DNA from: Microbacterium flavescens
GTDB lineage: Bacteria; Actinomycetota; Actinomycetes; Actinomycetales; Microbacteriaceae
Assembly (NCBI RefSeq): GCF_018588945.1
Contig: NZ_JAFIWA010000007.1
Location: 124,001 to 188,000, forward strand
Direction of reading: 5' to 3'
Length of the DNA: 64,000 nt
Below the pieces are notes generated by a model. The model was not told the DNA's origin. It saw only the letters and a list, made by a program, of their open reading frames with translations, and made no database searches. How positions within the stretch are numbered: position 1 is the stretch's first letter; the number at the start of each line of letters is the position of its first letter. The position numbers were made by a program, and so were the translations under genes. Of this stretch, positions 50,621 to 59,739 are shown piece after piece.

Positions 50621-51513
50621 CCGCCGCAGCAGCGCGCCTCAGCACGGGCGCCGTCGTCCGCGAGCTGTTCGTCTCGTCGCGGCCGGTGAGCTGGATCAAC
50701 ACCGCCTATCCCTTCGCCGCGGCGTACTTGCTCACGACGCGCGAGATCGACGCCACGCTCGTGGTGGGCACGCTGTTCTTCCTCATCCCGTACAACCTCG
50801 CGATGTACGGCATCAACGACGTGTTCGACTACGAGTCCGACCTGCGGAACCCGCGCAAGGGCGGCGCGCACGGCGCGGTGCTCGACCGGCGGCTGCATCG
50901 CATCACCCTGTGGGCCGCGGGGCTGTCGTGTCTGCCGTTCGTCGCGTTCCTGGTCCTCGTCGGCCCCCCGGCCTCCTGGGCGGTGCTCGCGGCGAGCCTC
51001 TTCTTCGTCGTGTTCTACAGCGCGCCGCCGCTGCGGCTCAAGGAGGTCCCCTTCGCGGACTCGCTGACCAGCAGCATCCACTTCTTCTCCCCCGCCGTGT
51101 ACGGACTCGTGCTCGCGGGCGCGGTGTGGACCTGGCAGCTCGTCGCCGTACTCATCGCGTTCGCGCTGTGGGGAGTCGCCTCGCACGCCTTCGGGGCGGT
51201 TCAGGATGTCGCGGCCGACCGCGAGGCCGGGATCTCGTCGATCGCGACCGCCCGCGGCGCGCGCTGGACGGTGTGGTTCGCCCTCGCGTGCTACGCCGCC
51301 TCGGGCCTCGTGATGCTCCTGACGGCGTGGCCGGGTCCGCTCGCCGCGCTGGTCGCCGTGCCGTATGCCGTCACCGTGTGGCCGTACCGCGGAGTGACCG
51401 ACGAGACGGCCGCGTCCGCCACCCGCGGATGGCAGCGCTTCCTGTGGCTGAATCAGTTCGCCGGATTCATCGTCACGCTGCTGCTGATCTGGTTCTGGCT
51501 GCTCACCGCGTGA
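50617..51513 (+). CDS. crtEb: Lycopene elongase/hydratase, UbiA prenyltransferase family
   Basis: 298 residues with about 8 transmembrane helices. The UbiA active-site motifs are GINDVFDYESDLRNPRKGG (first Asp-rich loop) and AVQDVAADREAG (second). Adds DMAPP units to lycopene to give C45/C50 carotenoids, which CrtYe/Yf then cyclise (decaprenoxanthin- or sarcinaxanthin-type pigment). Last gene of the operon; an excellent hairpin follows. Confidence 0.92.
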   Translation: MTAAAARLSTGAVVRELFVSSRPVSWINTAYPFAAAYLLTTREIDATLVVGTLFFLIPYNLAMYGINDVFDYESDLRNPRKGGAHGAVLDRRLHRITLWAAGLSCLPFVAFLVLVGPPASWAVLAASLFFVVFYSAPPLRLKEVPFADSLTSSIHFFSPAVYGLVLAGAVWTWQLVAVLIAFALWGVASHAFGAVQDVAADREAGISSIATARGARWTVWFALACYAASGLVMLLTAWPGPLAALVAVPYAVTVWPYRGVTDETAASATRGWQRFLWLNQFAGFIVTLLLIWFWLLTA

Positions 51514-51514
51514 A

Positions 51515-51554
51515 CGAGTGAGGCCGGCTCCGCGCGGGGAGCCGGCCTCACTCG
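51515..51554. terminator. Bidirectional hairpin between crtEb and the UPF0182 gene
   Basis: A perfect 17-bp inverted repeat (CGAGTGAGGCCGGCTCC and its complement) with a 6-nt loop (GCGCGG). No T-tract, but it lies between two convergent genes and is the strongest hairpin in the region. Confidence 0.85.
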
Positions 51555-51564
51555 ACGATGGCTG

Positions 51565-54477
51565 CTACGGCTCGAGCGCGCCGAGCTCGATGAGCTTCTC
51601 GACCGCTGCGGTCAGCTGCTCGTCGGCTTCGGCGAAGGCGGTGAGGTCGCCGGCCTGCAGCGCCGCGTCGCGGGCCAGCATCGCCTCCTGCGCATCCTGC
51701 AGCGCCGCCTGGTACTCGTCCGACGGCACGACGGGCGTCTCCGGATCTGTGGGCTCCGGCTCGGGCGTGGCGCCCGGCGTGGCACCGGGAGTCGGCGTGA
51801 CGTCGTCATCGCCGGCCGCAGCGCCCGAGTCTCCGTCGAACAGGGCGTCGAGCGCCTCGTTGAGCGTGTCCTCGAACGCGATGTCGTTGCCGAACGACAC
51901 GAGCACCTTCTGCAGCGTCGGGAGCTTGGTCGCACCCGACGACTGGACGAAGACGGGCTGGACGTACAGCAGTCCGCCGCCGACGGGGAGCGTCAGCAGG
52001 TTTCCGTTGAGCACGTCGGACTGGCCCTGCTTCAGCAGGTTGATCTGCGACGACACCAGCGGATCGGCGTTGAAGGTGTTCTGCACCTGGCCGGGACCTG
52101 GCACGGTCGTGTCGGCGTCGATCACCAGCATCCGCAGCTTGCCGTAATCGGCGCCCTTCTTGCCCGCCTCCGATCCGGCGTTCGAGTCGACCGCGAGATA
52201 GCCCATCAGAACGTTGCGCGCGTTGCCGCCCGTCGAGGACGGGATGAACGACGTGAACATCGAGTACGACGGGCTGTCCTGCCCCGGCATCTGCATCGTC
52301 AGGTAGTACGGAGGCTGCAGCTGCGAGTCGGCCTGCGGGTCGTTCGGCGTCTGCCAGCGGTTGTCGCTCTGGTAGAAGGACCGCGCGTCGTCGACGTGGT
52401 AGATGCCCAGCACGGTGCGCTGCACCTTGAACAGGTCGGTCGGATAGCGCACGTGGCTCATGAGCTCGGCCGACATCTCGCTGATCGGCTCGACCGTCGT
52501 CGGGTAGACGTTCTGCCACGACTTGAGGACCGGGTCCTCCTCGTCCCACGCGTAGAGCGTGACCGAGCCGTCGTAGGCGTCGACCGTCGCCTTGACCGAG
52601 TTGCGGATGTAGTTGATGTCGTCGAGCGCGAAGCGCGGGGCCGGGTTCGACGAGTCCGAGATCGCCGAGGCGAGACTCACGGTGGACGAGTACGGGTAGT
52701 TGGCGCTGAGTGTGTACCCGTCGATGATCCACACGATGCGACCGTCCACGACGCTCGGGTACGGGTCGCTGTCGAGCGTGAGGTACGGCGCGACCTTCTG
52801 CACGCGGGTGAGCGGGTCGCGGTCGTACAGGATCTGCGAGTCCTCGTTCACGTAGTCCGAGAACAGAATCTGCTCGGCCTGGAACTTGAGCGCATAGATG
52901 AGGCGGTTGAACACGCTGCCGATGCTCGGGCCGCCGTCGCCCTCGAACGTCGTCTTCACCTCGCCACCGCCGTCACCGCCGGTCGGGTAGTCGAGCTCGA
53001 CGGGGTCGGATCCTTCCGGCGCGCCGACGATCGAGTACGGCGGCGAGTACTCGCCGAAGTACACGCGCGGCTGGAAGTCCTCCTGGTCGGACAGGAAACC
53101 GGCCGCCGGGATGCCGCGCTCGAGGAAGACCGGATCGCCGTCGCCGGTGCGGTCGTTGCCCTTCGCGGCCACCAGGCCGTAGCCGTGAGTGTAGACGACG
53201 GCGGAGTTCTGCCAGTCGGCCGCGGCGCCGAGCTCGGCGAGATCCAGCTCGCGCACCGAGACGACGGTGTCCTGCGAGACGCCGTCGATGTCGTAGCGGT
53301 CGACGTCGAGCGGGTTCTGGAACTGGTAGTACCCGCGGTACTGCTCGAGCTGGCGGACCGTCGGCGAGATGATCGCCGGGTCCATGATGCGGATCTGGGC
53401 GGTCGTGGCGGCGTCCTCGCGGAGCTGCCCGGCCTCGGCGTCGGTCGCCGCCTTGAAGTCCTGCTTCTCGAGGCCGTCCACGCCGTACGCCTCATGCGTC
53501 ATGTCGACGTTGCGCTGGTAGTACTCCTGCTCGAGGGCGAAGCGGTTCGGCTGCACCTGGAACGTGTTGACCACCCACGGGTAGCCGACCCCGAGCACGA
53601 TCGCCGACACGACGAGGAGCGCCGTCGCGATGAGGGGGTAGCGCCAGCGGCCGATGACCGCCGTGACGAAGAAGAGGAGCGCGACGATCACCGCGGCGAA
53701 CGCCAGGATCGTCTGGCCGGGGATGATCGCGTTCACGCCGGTGTACGCCGGGCCGGTGATGCGCTCGCCCGGCTCGACGAGCGTCTTGTAGCGATCCAGC
53801 CACAGGCTGGCGCCCTGCACCAGGAGGTACAGGCCGGCGATCACGGCGAGCTGGATGCGCGCCGACTTCGAGATGCGCAGCTCGCGCTGGCCGACCCGCA
53901 CCGAGCCGTAGAGGTACGAGACCAGTGCGGTGACGAGGAGGCACACCAGCAGCACGGCCGAGACGAAGCCGACGAGCGCGCTGTAGAACGGCATGGCGAA
54001 CAGGTAGAAGCCCGTGTCGAGACCGAACTCGGGGTCGACGACGTCGGTGGCCACGCCGTTGAACCACAGCCAGGTGGTCTCCCACTGAGCGGATGCCGCG
54101 AAGCCGGCGAAGAAGCCGAAGAAGACGGGGATGCCCCACATCGCGAGGCGGCGGAGGGGCTCGACGACCTCCTGGTACCGGTCGAGCTGCGAACTCAGCC
54201 GCGCATAGACCGGGCGCAGCCGATAGGCGAGCTGAATGGCGAGCCACACCGGCACCGCCATGCCGAGGAATCCGATGACGAACATCACCACGCGTGCGAC
54301 CCACTGGGTGATCAGAACGGAGTCGAATCCGAGCTGGTCGTACCAGAGGAAGTCCGCGTACAGGTTCGCGAACGCGAAGAACGCCACTACGAGGGCGGCG
54401 ATGATCGCGAGGGAGATCGCGATCACACGCCGGGAGCGGGAGGGTGTGGCCGGGGTCGGCGCCGAGGTCGTGGTCAC
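51565..54477 (-). CDS. UPF0182-family large membrane protein (Rv3193c-like)
   Basis: 970 residues. About seven transmembrane helices in the first 350 residues (MTTTSAPTPATPSRSRRVIAIS start, then FLWYDQLGFDSVLITQWV) followed by a large extracytoplasmic domain with a Pro/Glu-rich tail near 890-940. This is the UPF0182 family of actinobacteria, with unknown function. Leaderless start: TAGGAT 6 nt before the GTG at 54477. It is divergent from nothing; it begins the synteny block with M. tuberculosis Rv3193c (from memory). Confidence 0.85.
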   Translation of the reverse strand: MTTTSAPTPATPSRSRRVIAISLAIIAALVVAFFAFANLYADFLWYDQLGFDSVLITQWVARVVMFVIGFLGMAVPVWLAIQLAYRLRPVYARLSSQLDRYQEVVEPLRRLAMWGIPVFFGFFAGFAASAQWETTWLWFNGVATDVVDPEFGLDTGFYLFAMPFYSALVGFVSAVLLVCLLVTALVSYLYGSVRVGQRELRISKSARIQLAVIAGLYLLVQGASLWLDRYKTLVEPGERITGPAYTGVNAIIPGQTILAFAAVIVALLFFVTAVIGRWRYPLIATALLVVSAIVLGVGYPWVVNTFQVQPNRFALEQEYYQRNVDMTHEAYGVDGLEKQDFKAATDAEAGQLREDAATTAQIRIMDPAIISPTVRQLEQYRGYYQFQNPLDVDRYDIDGVSQDTVVSVRELDLAELGAAADWQNSAVVYTHGYGLVAAKGNDRTGDGDPVFLERGIPAAGFLSDQEDFQPRVYFGEYSPPYSIVGAPEGSDPVELDYPTGGDGGGEVKTTFEGDGGPSIGSVFNRLIYALKFQAEQILFSDYVNEDSQILYDRDPLTRVQKVAPYLTLDSDPYPSVVDGRIVWIIDGYTLSANYPYSSTVSLASAISDSSNPAPRFALDDINYIRNSVKATVDAYDGSVTLYAWDEEDPVLKSWQNVYPTTVEPISEMSAELMSHVRYPTDLFKVQRTVLGIYHVDDARSFYQSDNRWQTPNDPQADSQLQPPYYLTMQMPGQDSPSYSMFTSFIPSSTGGNARNVLMGYLAVDSNAGSEAGKKGADYGKLRMLVIDADTTVPGPGQVQNTFNADPLVSSQINLLKQGQSDVLNGNLLTLPVGGGLLYVQPVFVQSSGATKLPTLQKVLVSFGNDIAFEDTLNEALDALFDGDSGAAAGDDDVTPTPGATPGATPEPEPTDPETPVVPSDEYQAALQDAQEAMLARDAALQAGDLTAFAEADEQLTAAVEKLIELGALEP

Positions 54478-54483
54478 CGTCCC

Positions 54484-54489
54484 ATCCTA
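54484..54489 (-). promoter_or_regulatory. Putative -10 element of the UPF0182 gene
   Basis: TAGGAT on the minus strand, 6 nt before the GTG at 54477; no SD. Confidence 0.5.
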
Positions 54490-54567
54490 GGCGCGCCGGT
54501 CTGGGCGGCCGCCGAGTCCGCCCTGGGCGTACTCCCGGAATATCCGCGCGCGGTTATGCGACGCGAC

Positions 54568-55692
54568 TCAGCCGGCCGTGCAGGTGGGAAGCGCGTCGAG
54601 GTCGCCGTCCTCGCGCACGGCGTCGAGGGCCTCCATCGCATCGTCGAGCGTCTCGACCGAGAACACGCGCAGCCCGTCGGGGATGTGGCCGACCACCTCG
54701 TCGCAGTTGGCCTCGGGAGCCAGGAACCAGTCGGCACCGGCGTCCTTGGCGCCGAAAAGCTTCTGACGGATGCCGCCGATCGGCCCGACCTCGCCGTCCG
54801 CCGTGATCGTCCCGGTGCCCGCGACGTTCTCGCCGCCGTTGAGCTGGTCGGGCGTGAGCGTGTCGATGATCCCGAGGGCGAACATCATGCCGGCGCTCGG
54901 GCCGCCGACGTTGTTGAGCTGGATCGTCACGTCGATCGGGAAGTCGTAGTCGGTGATGAGGTTCACGCCGAGCAACAGGGTCTTCTCGCCGTCGATCTCG
55001 GTCTCCTTGGGCGTGACCGACACGGTCCGCTCCTCGCCCTCGCGCTCGATGAGCAGTTCGACCGGGGCACCGCCGGCGTCGTTGACGATCTTGCGCAGGG
55101 TCGCGGCATCCGTCGCCGGCTCGCCGTCCGCGGCGACGATCACGTCGCCGTCCTCGAGCAGGCCCTCGGCGGCCGAGCCCTCGACGATCGAGTGGACCGA
55201 GATCCGCGCGCCGACGTCGTAGCCGAGCTGGCTCAGGGCCGCTGCGGTGGCCTCCTGCTGCGAGTCGACCATCATCTGCGCGCTCTCGGCGTTGCGGTCC
55301 TCGGTCGTGGTCCCCTCCGGGAAGACCGCGTCCAGGGGCAGCACGGCCTTGCTCGGGTCGAACCACGCGAGCGCCAGCTCGAACCACGACGGCGTGCGCT
55401 CGCGGTTGCCCACCACCTGGACCGTCAGGAGATCGAGCGCGCCGTCGGTCTCGAAGGTCTCGGCGCCCTCGACGGAGATCAGCGGAACCTGCTCGCCGTC
55501 GGACGCCTCCGCGGTCCCGAGGGTGTTGTAGACCGGGCCCGGACGCTGGATGACGTAGGACGTGGGCAGGAACGTGATGATCAGCAGCACGACGAGCGCG
55601 ACCGCCAGCGCCCACACTCCGACCAGCGTTCCGCGGGCCATGCGCCGCGGTGGCGCGGGCGTGATCGTGACGTTCTCGTCGAACAGGGCCAC
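54568..55692 (-). CDS. ylbL: PDZ/Lon-type serine peptidase, YlbL family
   Basis: 374 residues. Short N-terminal TM helix (about 22-45), PDZ domain (about 140-230), then the S16-like catalytic domain with Ser266 (GGPSAGMMFALG) and Lys311 (GGIRQKLFGAKDAG), the Ser-Lys dyad. Membrane-anchored extracytoplasmic protease. GTG start at 55692 with AGAGAGG upstream. Neighbour of UPF0182 as in mycobacteria (Rv3194c). Confidence 0.88.
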   Translation of the reverse strand: MALFDENVTITPAPPRRMARGTLVGVWALAVALVVLLIITFLPTSYVIQRPGPVYNTLGTAEASDGEQVPLISVEGAETFETDGALDLLTVQVVGNRERTPSWFELALAWFDPSKAVLPLDAVFPEGTTTEDRNAESAQMMVDSQQEATAAALSQLGYDVGARISVHSIVEGSAAEGLLEDGDVIVAADGEPATDAATLRKIVNDAGGAPVELLIEREGEERTVSVTPKETEIDGEKTLLLGVNLITDYDFPIDVTIQLNNVGGPSAGMMFALGIIDTLTPDQLNGGENVAGTGTITADGEVGPIGGIRQKLFGAKDAGADWFLAPEANCDEVVGHIPDGLRVFSVETLDDAMEALDAVREDGDLDALPTCTAG

Positions 55693-55818
55693 GCGGGACC
55701 TCTCTCTGCCTGGTCGTTCGCGACCGGCGTAAGGCGTTCGGGGCTCTGCCGGGGAGTGCGATGGATGCTGCGACTAGCGTAGAGCGCGACGTCATGAACC
55801 GGCTGAAAGGCGGCTGAA

Positions 55819-57225
55819 GTGGCAGACGACGACCGCAGTCCCGAGGAAGAGTTCCAAGACCTGATCCGCCAGCTGTTCGGCGGCGGATCCGGCGAGCTCG
55901 ACCCCGAACAGCTCTCCGCGCTGTCGGGGATGAACATCGACCCCGCCATGATGCAGACCGTGATGCGGCACCTCCAGGGTGCGTTCGCGGGTGGCGGCGA
56001 GACCGGCATCTCGTGGGAGCTCGCCCAGCGCCAGGCGCTGCACATCGCCAATCAGGACGGCCTCGGCGTCACCTCCGGCCAGCGCACCGACCTCGACCAG
56101 GCGTTCGCCCTGGCCACCCTGTGGCTGAGCGAGGCGACCACGATCTCGGAGCTCGCCGACCAGCCGAAGACGCTCACCCGCGGCGGCTGGGTCGAGGCGA
56201 CCCTGCCGGTCTGGCAGCAGCTCGCCGAGCCGGTGGCGACCAGCATCGCCGACGCGCTCACCGCTGCACTCAGCGAGAACGCCCCCGACGACATGCAGAG
56301 CCTCGTCCAAGGGGCCGGACGCCTCATGCGGACGGTCGGCGGCTCGCTCTTCGCGTCGCAGCTGGGCCAGGTCGTGGGAAACCTCTCGAAGGAGGTCGTG
56401 AGCGGCGGCGACGTCGGCATCCCGCTGATGCCCGACGGCGAGGCGGCCATCCTCCCCCAGAACTTCGCGGACTTCGGGCGCGACCTCGAGGTGCCCGACG
56501 ACCAGCTCGCGCTGTACGTCGCCACGCGCGAGCTGGCGCACGCGCGCCTGTTCCGCCACGCCCGGTGGCTGCGCCTGCACGTCATCTCGCAGGTGACCGA
56601 CTTCGCGCGCGGCGTCCACGTCGACACCGACGCACTCGAGGATCTCGCGTCGCGGTTCGACCCGTCCGAGCCCGACGAGCTGCGCCACGCCCTCGAGAGC
56701 GGGGCGCTCCTGCCCGCGCGCTCCGAGGCTCAGAACGCGGCGCTGGCCCGGCTCGAGAACCTCCTGGCCACGATCGAGGGCTGGGTCGAGGTCGTCACCG
56801 AGCAGGCGACGTCCCGGCTCCCCTCCGCCGGCCGCATCGCCGAGGCCGTGCGTCGCCGCCGTGCGGTGGGCGGCCCGGCCGAGCGCGCGCTCGGGTCCCT
56901 CGTCGGACTCGAGCTGCGGCCCCGGCGCATGCGCGAGGCCGCGGCGATGTGGCGCGCGGTGACGGATGCCGTGGGCCCGGCTGCCCGCGACGCGCTGTGG
57001 GACTACCCCGACCTCATGCCCGGCGCCGAGGACATCGACGATCCCGCGAAACTCGTGGCACGTCTCGAGGCCCGTGCGCGCGGCGAGGAGCCGGCGCCTG
57101 ACGAGCTGGACGATGCGCTGGCGCGGCTGCTCGCGGGCGAGATCCCGTCCACCGAAGACGCCGAGCGCGAGGGCGACGACGGAGACGGCGGGAACGCCGC
57201 GCCCGACGACCACCGACCGGTATAA
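55819..57225 (+). CDS. Zinc-metalloprotease-like protein (DUF2342/zincin_2, Rv3195-like)
   Basis: 468 residues of the actinobacterial DUF2342 family. The region expected to carry HExxH reads LYVATRELAHARLFRHARWL: Arg replaces the first His (Arg237, Glu238, His241). If zinc binds it must use other ligands. The N-terminal part is Gln/Gly-rich and helical; no signal. A GTG start at 55819 has AAAGG upstream. Divergent from ylbL by 126 bp, as in the Rv3194c/Rv3195 arrangement. Proteolytic activity is uncertain. Confidence 0.75.
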   Translation: MADDDRSPEEEFQDLIRQLFGGGSGELDPEQLSALSGMNIDPAMMQTVMRHLQGAFAGGGETGISWELAQRQALHIANQDGLGVTSGQRTDLDQAFALATLWLSEATTISELADQPKTLTRGGWVEATLPVWQQLAEPVATSIADALTAALSENAPDDMQSLVQGAGRLMRTVGGSLFASQLGQVVGNLSKEVVSGGDVGIPLMPDGEAAILPQNFADFGRDLEVPDDQLALYVATRELAHARLFRHARWLRLHVISQVTDFARGVHVDTDALEDLASRFDPSEPDELRHALESGALLPARSEAQNAALARLENLLATIEGWVEVVTEQATSRLPSAGRIAEAVRRRRAVGGPAERALGSLVGLELRPRRMREAAAMWRAVTDAVGPAARDALWDYPDLMPGAEDIDDPAKLVARLEARARGEEPAPDELDDALARLLAGEIPSTEDAEREGDDGDGGNAAPDDHRPV

Positions 57226-57326
57226 GAGCGCCGCGGCTCCTCCCCAGGAGCCGCGGAGACGGGACGACCTCAGCCGAGGCTGTGGAAACACCGTTCGGGG
57301 CGGGCGGCGCTGGCCAGACTCGGGTC

Positions 57327-58172
57327 ATGCTCCGGATCGATCCCGCCCAGCCGCCGCTCTGGCGCACGCCGACCATCCTGCAGTTCGGCGACCGGCCGGT
57401 GCTCGTGCTGAACGACCCCGCGCGGTGGCAGCAGCGTCTCGTGCGCGAGCTCGAGCGCGGCATCCCCGATCAGGCCGCCGTCCCGTTCGCGATCGCGCTC
57501 GGCGCCGAGCCCCGCGCCGCCGAGGACTTCGTCACCCGGCTGAGCGCGGTGCTGGCAGGCCCGGACCCCTCACCCCCACCGGTGCTCGTGGAGGCCGCGG
57601 AGGACGTGCCCCACGATCGCGTCGCCGCCATCAGCACCGCCCTGATCGCCGCCGGGTGCGCGGTCGTCACGAGCGATGCCCGAGCGGATGTCGCGACCGT
57701 CGTCGTGGTGGCGCAGCACCTCGTCGCGCCGTCGGCGGCGGCCGCCCTCATGGCCGACGACCGCCCGCATGTGCCGATCGTGCTCACCGCCACCGGCGCC
57801 GAGGTCGGACCCCACGTGACGCCCGGATCCACGGCGTGCCTCGCGTGCCTCGCCGCACGACGTCGCGATGATGACGCGACGTGGCCGGTCATCGCGGCGC
57901 AGCTGCTCGGTCGCCCTCTCGCCGACGTCGACAGCTCGATCGTGTGGGAGGCCGGCTTCGTCGCCGCTCGGCTGATCAGCGCCGCCGCGTCGCGTCCGGC
58001 CCGCTCGACGAGCCGTTCCCTGGTGCTGCGCGCCGGCTCGCTCCGGCGGACCGTGCGGAAGCACCGACCGCACGAAGAGTGCCGTTGCCGATCTCTCGCA
58101 GGAACCGCGACGGCTGACGCTCCCGCACTCCTCGCGCCCAGGACACCGAGAGCGTACGCGCGGCCCGCGTGA
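57327..58172 (+). CDS. ThiF/E1-like (TOMM cyclodehydratase-partner-like) protein (Rv3196-like)
   Basis: 281 residues. The segment GPHVTPGSTACLACLAARRRDDD (171-183) is the signature of cyclodehydratase partner proteins of RiPP systems, and a second Cys pair HEECRC (Cys252, Cys254) may complete a zinc site. No YcaO or precursor gene is near, so a RiPP role is doubtful; it belongs to a conserved actinobacterial block. Start at ATG 57327 with CAGACT 6 nt upstream, no SD. The last 197 bp overlap the convergent uvrD2 gene, and Cys252/254 lie in the overlap. Confidence 0.68.
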   Translation: MLRIDPAQPPLWRTPTILQFGDRPVLVLNDPARWQQRLVRELERGIPDQAAVPFAIALGAEPRAAEDFVTRLSAVLAGPDPSPPPVLVEAAEDVPHDRVAAISTALIAAGCAVVTSDARADVATVVVVAQHLVAPSAAAALMADDRPHVPIVLTATGAEVGPHVTPGSTACLACLAARRRDDDATWPVIAAQLLGRPLADVDSSIVWEAGFVAARLISAAASRPARSTSRSLVLRAGSLRRTVRKHRPHEECRCRSLAGTATADAPALLAPRTPRAYARPA

Positions 58173-59739
58173 TGCCGACGTAGGCCAGACGCCGCTCTTC
58201 GTCGACCTGCTCGAACGTGGCGGCGTACGAGATCGGCAGCAGTCCCTCCGCGAGCCCGACAAGGTGCACGTGGTCCCACTCGAGGCCCTTGGAGGCATGG
58301 ATCGTCGCGAGCGTCACGGTGCGCAGCGCCGGCTCGTCGTGCGAACGGGCGCGAGCCGTCAGCTCATCGGTGAACTCGCGCAGCGTCGTGCCGGGCGGCG
58401 CCTCCTCCGCCAGCCGCAGCAGCGCGGCGCGCAGCTCCCACGCGTCGCGCAGCGCTCCGCCCGCTGCGGGCGGCTCATCCGTCAGCCCGAGAGAGCGCAG
58501 CACGTCGCGCACGGTGTCGACGAACGCCCCCTCGATCGGCGCGACGGAAGCACCGCGCAGCGCCATGATCCCCTGGCGAACCTCGGGGAGGTCGAAGAAG
58601 CGACGCCCGCCGAGCACGGTCGACGCGATCCCGGCGTCGGCCAGCGCGCGCACGAGCTCGGCCGACTGCGCATGCGAGCGGTACAGCACCGCGATCCGTC
58701 GTGGATCGATACCCGACGCGATCTGCGCCGAGATGCGCGCAGCCACGGCGCGGGCCTCGTCCTCGTCATCGCCGAACGCGGCGACCGTGGGCATGTCGGC
58801 CTCGGCCGGGCGACCGGCTGCGGAGACCAGGTGGAGAGCGCCGGGTCGGTCGCGCATGAGCTCATTGGCGACGCCGAGGATCGCGGCATCCGATCGGTAG
58901 TTGGTCTCCAGGCGCACGACGCGGGCGTCCTCATGCCGCGCGGCGAACTCGAGCAGGAAGCGCGCGTCGGCACCTGCGAACGAGTAGATGGTCTGACTCG
59001 CGTCGCCGACGACGCACAGGTCGCGGCGGCCGCCCAGCCAGAGTTCGAGCAGGCGGTGCTGCAGGGGCGAGACGTCCTGGAACTCGTCGACGGTGAAGTG
59101 GCGATACTGCTCGTGAACGGCGCGGGCCACGTGCGGCTCTGCCTCGAGCATGCCGGCGCACGCGAGCAGAACGTCCTCGAAGTCCAGCTGACGGCGCTCG
59201 TCCTTGAGCTTCTCGTAGGAGCGCTGAAGGGCCACGACCTGGTCCACGGACATCCTGCCGATGCCCTGCGGACGCGCGGACGCGTAGTCCTCGATGCTCA
59301 GCATCGACACCTTGCGCCACTCGATCGCGCTCGCTGCGTCGCGCAGGGTCGCGGTGTCGGGCTTCAGGCCGATCCCGTCGGCGGCGTGGGCGAGCAGCCG
59401 CACCTTGTTGTCGACGATGCCGGGGGCGGTGTCGCCGGCCAGAGTCGGCCAGAAGTAGTTCAGCTGGGCGAGGGCCGCGGCGTGGAACGTGCGGGCGGAG
59501 ACGCCCTCGACGCCGAGTGCGCGCAGGCGGCCCCGCATCTCGCCCGCCGCCTTGGCGGTGAAGGTCACGGCCATCACCCGCCCCGGCGAGTAGGCGCCGG
59601 TGTCGACGCCGTGCGCGATCCGGTGCGTGATCACCCGCGTCTTTCCGGTGCCCGCGCCGGCGAGCACCACGAGCGGCCCGCGCAGCGTGCGGACCGCTTC
59701 GAGCTGGCTCTCGTCGAGCCCTGCGAGCGCCTTGCTCAT
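57976..59739 (-). CDS. uvrD2: UvrD2-like superfamily I DNA helicase
   Basis: 587 residues. Walker A AGAGTGKT at 28-35, motif II FTVDEFQDVSPLQ, III GDASQTIYSFAGA, IV region LETNYRS, V TIHASKGLEWDHVHLVGL, VI DEERRLAYVGITRAARTL, and the terminal QPSRFLREIGNG. The ATG at 59739 overlaps the nudC stop (ATGA). It is shorter than mycobacterial UvrD2 and has no HRDC-like tail. The 3' end overlaps the ThiF-like gene by 197 bp in antisense; SRFLREI lies opposite the HEECRC codons. Confidence 0.88.
   Translation of the reverse strand: MSKALAGLDESQLEAVRTLRGPLVVLAGAGTGKTRVITHRIAHGVDTGAYSPGRVMAVTFTAKAAGEMRGRLRALGVEGVSARTFHAAALAQLNYFWPTLAGDTAPGIVDNKVRLLAHAADGIGLKPDTATLRDAASAIEWRKVSMLSIEDYASARPQGIGRMSVDQVVALQRSYEKLKDERRQLDFEDVLLACAGMLEAEPHVARAVHEQYRHFTVDEFQDVSPLQHRLLELWLGGRRDLCVVGDASQTIYSFAGADARFLLEFAARHEDARVVRLETNYRSDAAILGVANELMRDRPGALHLVSAAGRPAEADMPTVAAFGDDEDEARAVAARISAQIASGIDPRRIAVLYRSHAQSAELVRALADAGIASTVLGGRRFFDLPEVRQGIMALRGASVAPIEGAFVDTVRDVLRSLGLTDEPPAAGGALRDAWELRAALLRLAEEAPPGTTLREFTDELTARARSHDEPALRTVTLATIHASKGLEWDHVHLVGLAEGLLPISYAATFEQVDEERRLAYVGITRAARTLSVSWARGVRERQPSRFLREIGNGTLRAVGASARSAGASRRAAPGNGSSSGPDATRRR

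Noticed and set aside
57327..58172. RiPP (TOMM) biosynthesis cluster
   Set aside because: The ThiF-like gene has the CxxC signature, but there is no YcaO, dehydrogenase or precursor peptide nearby; the gene is part of a conserved block.
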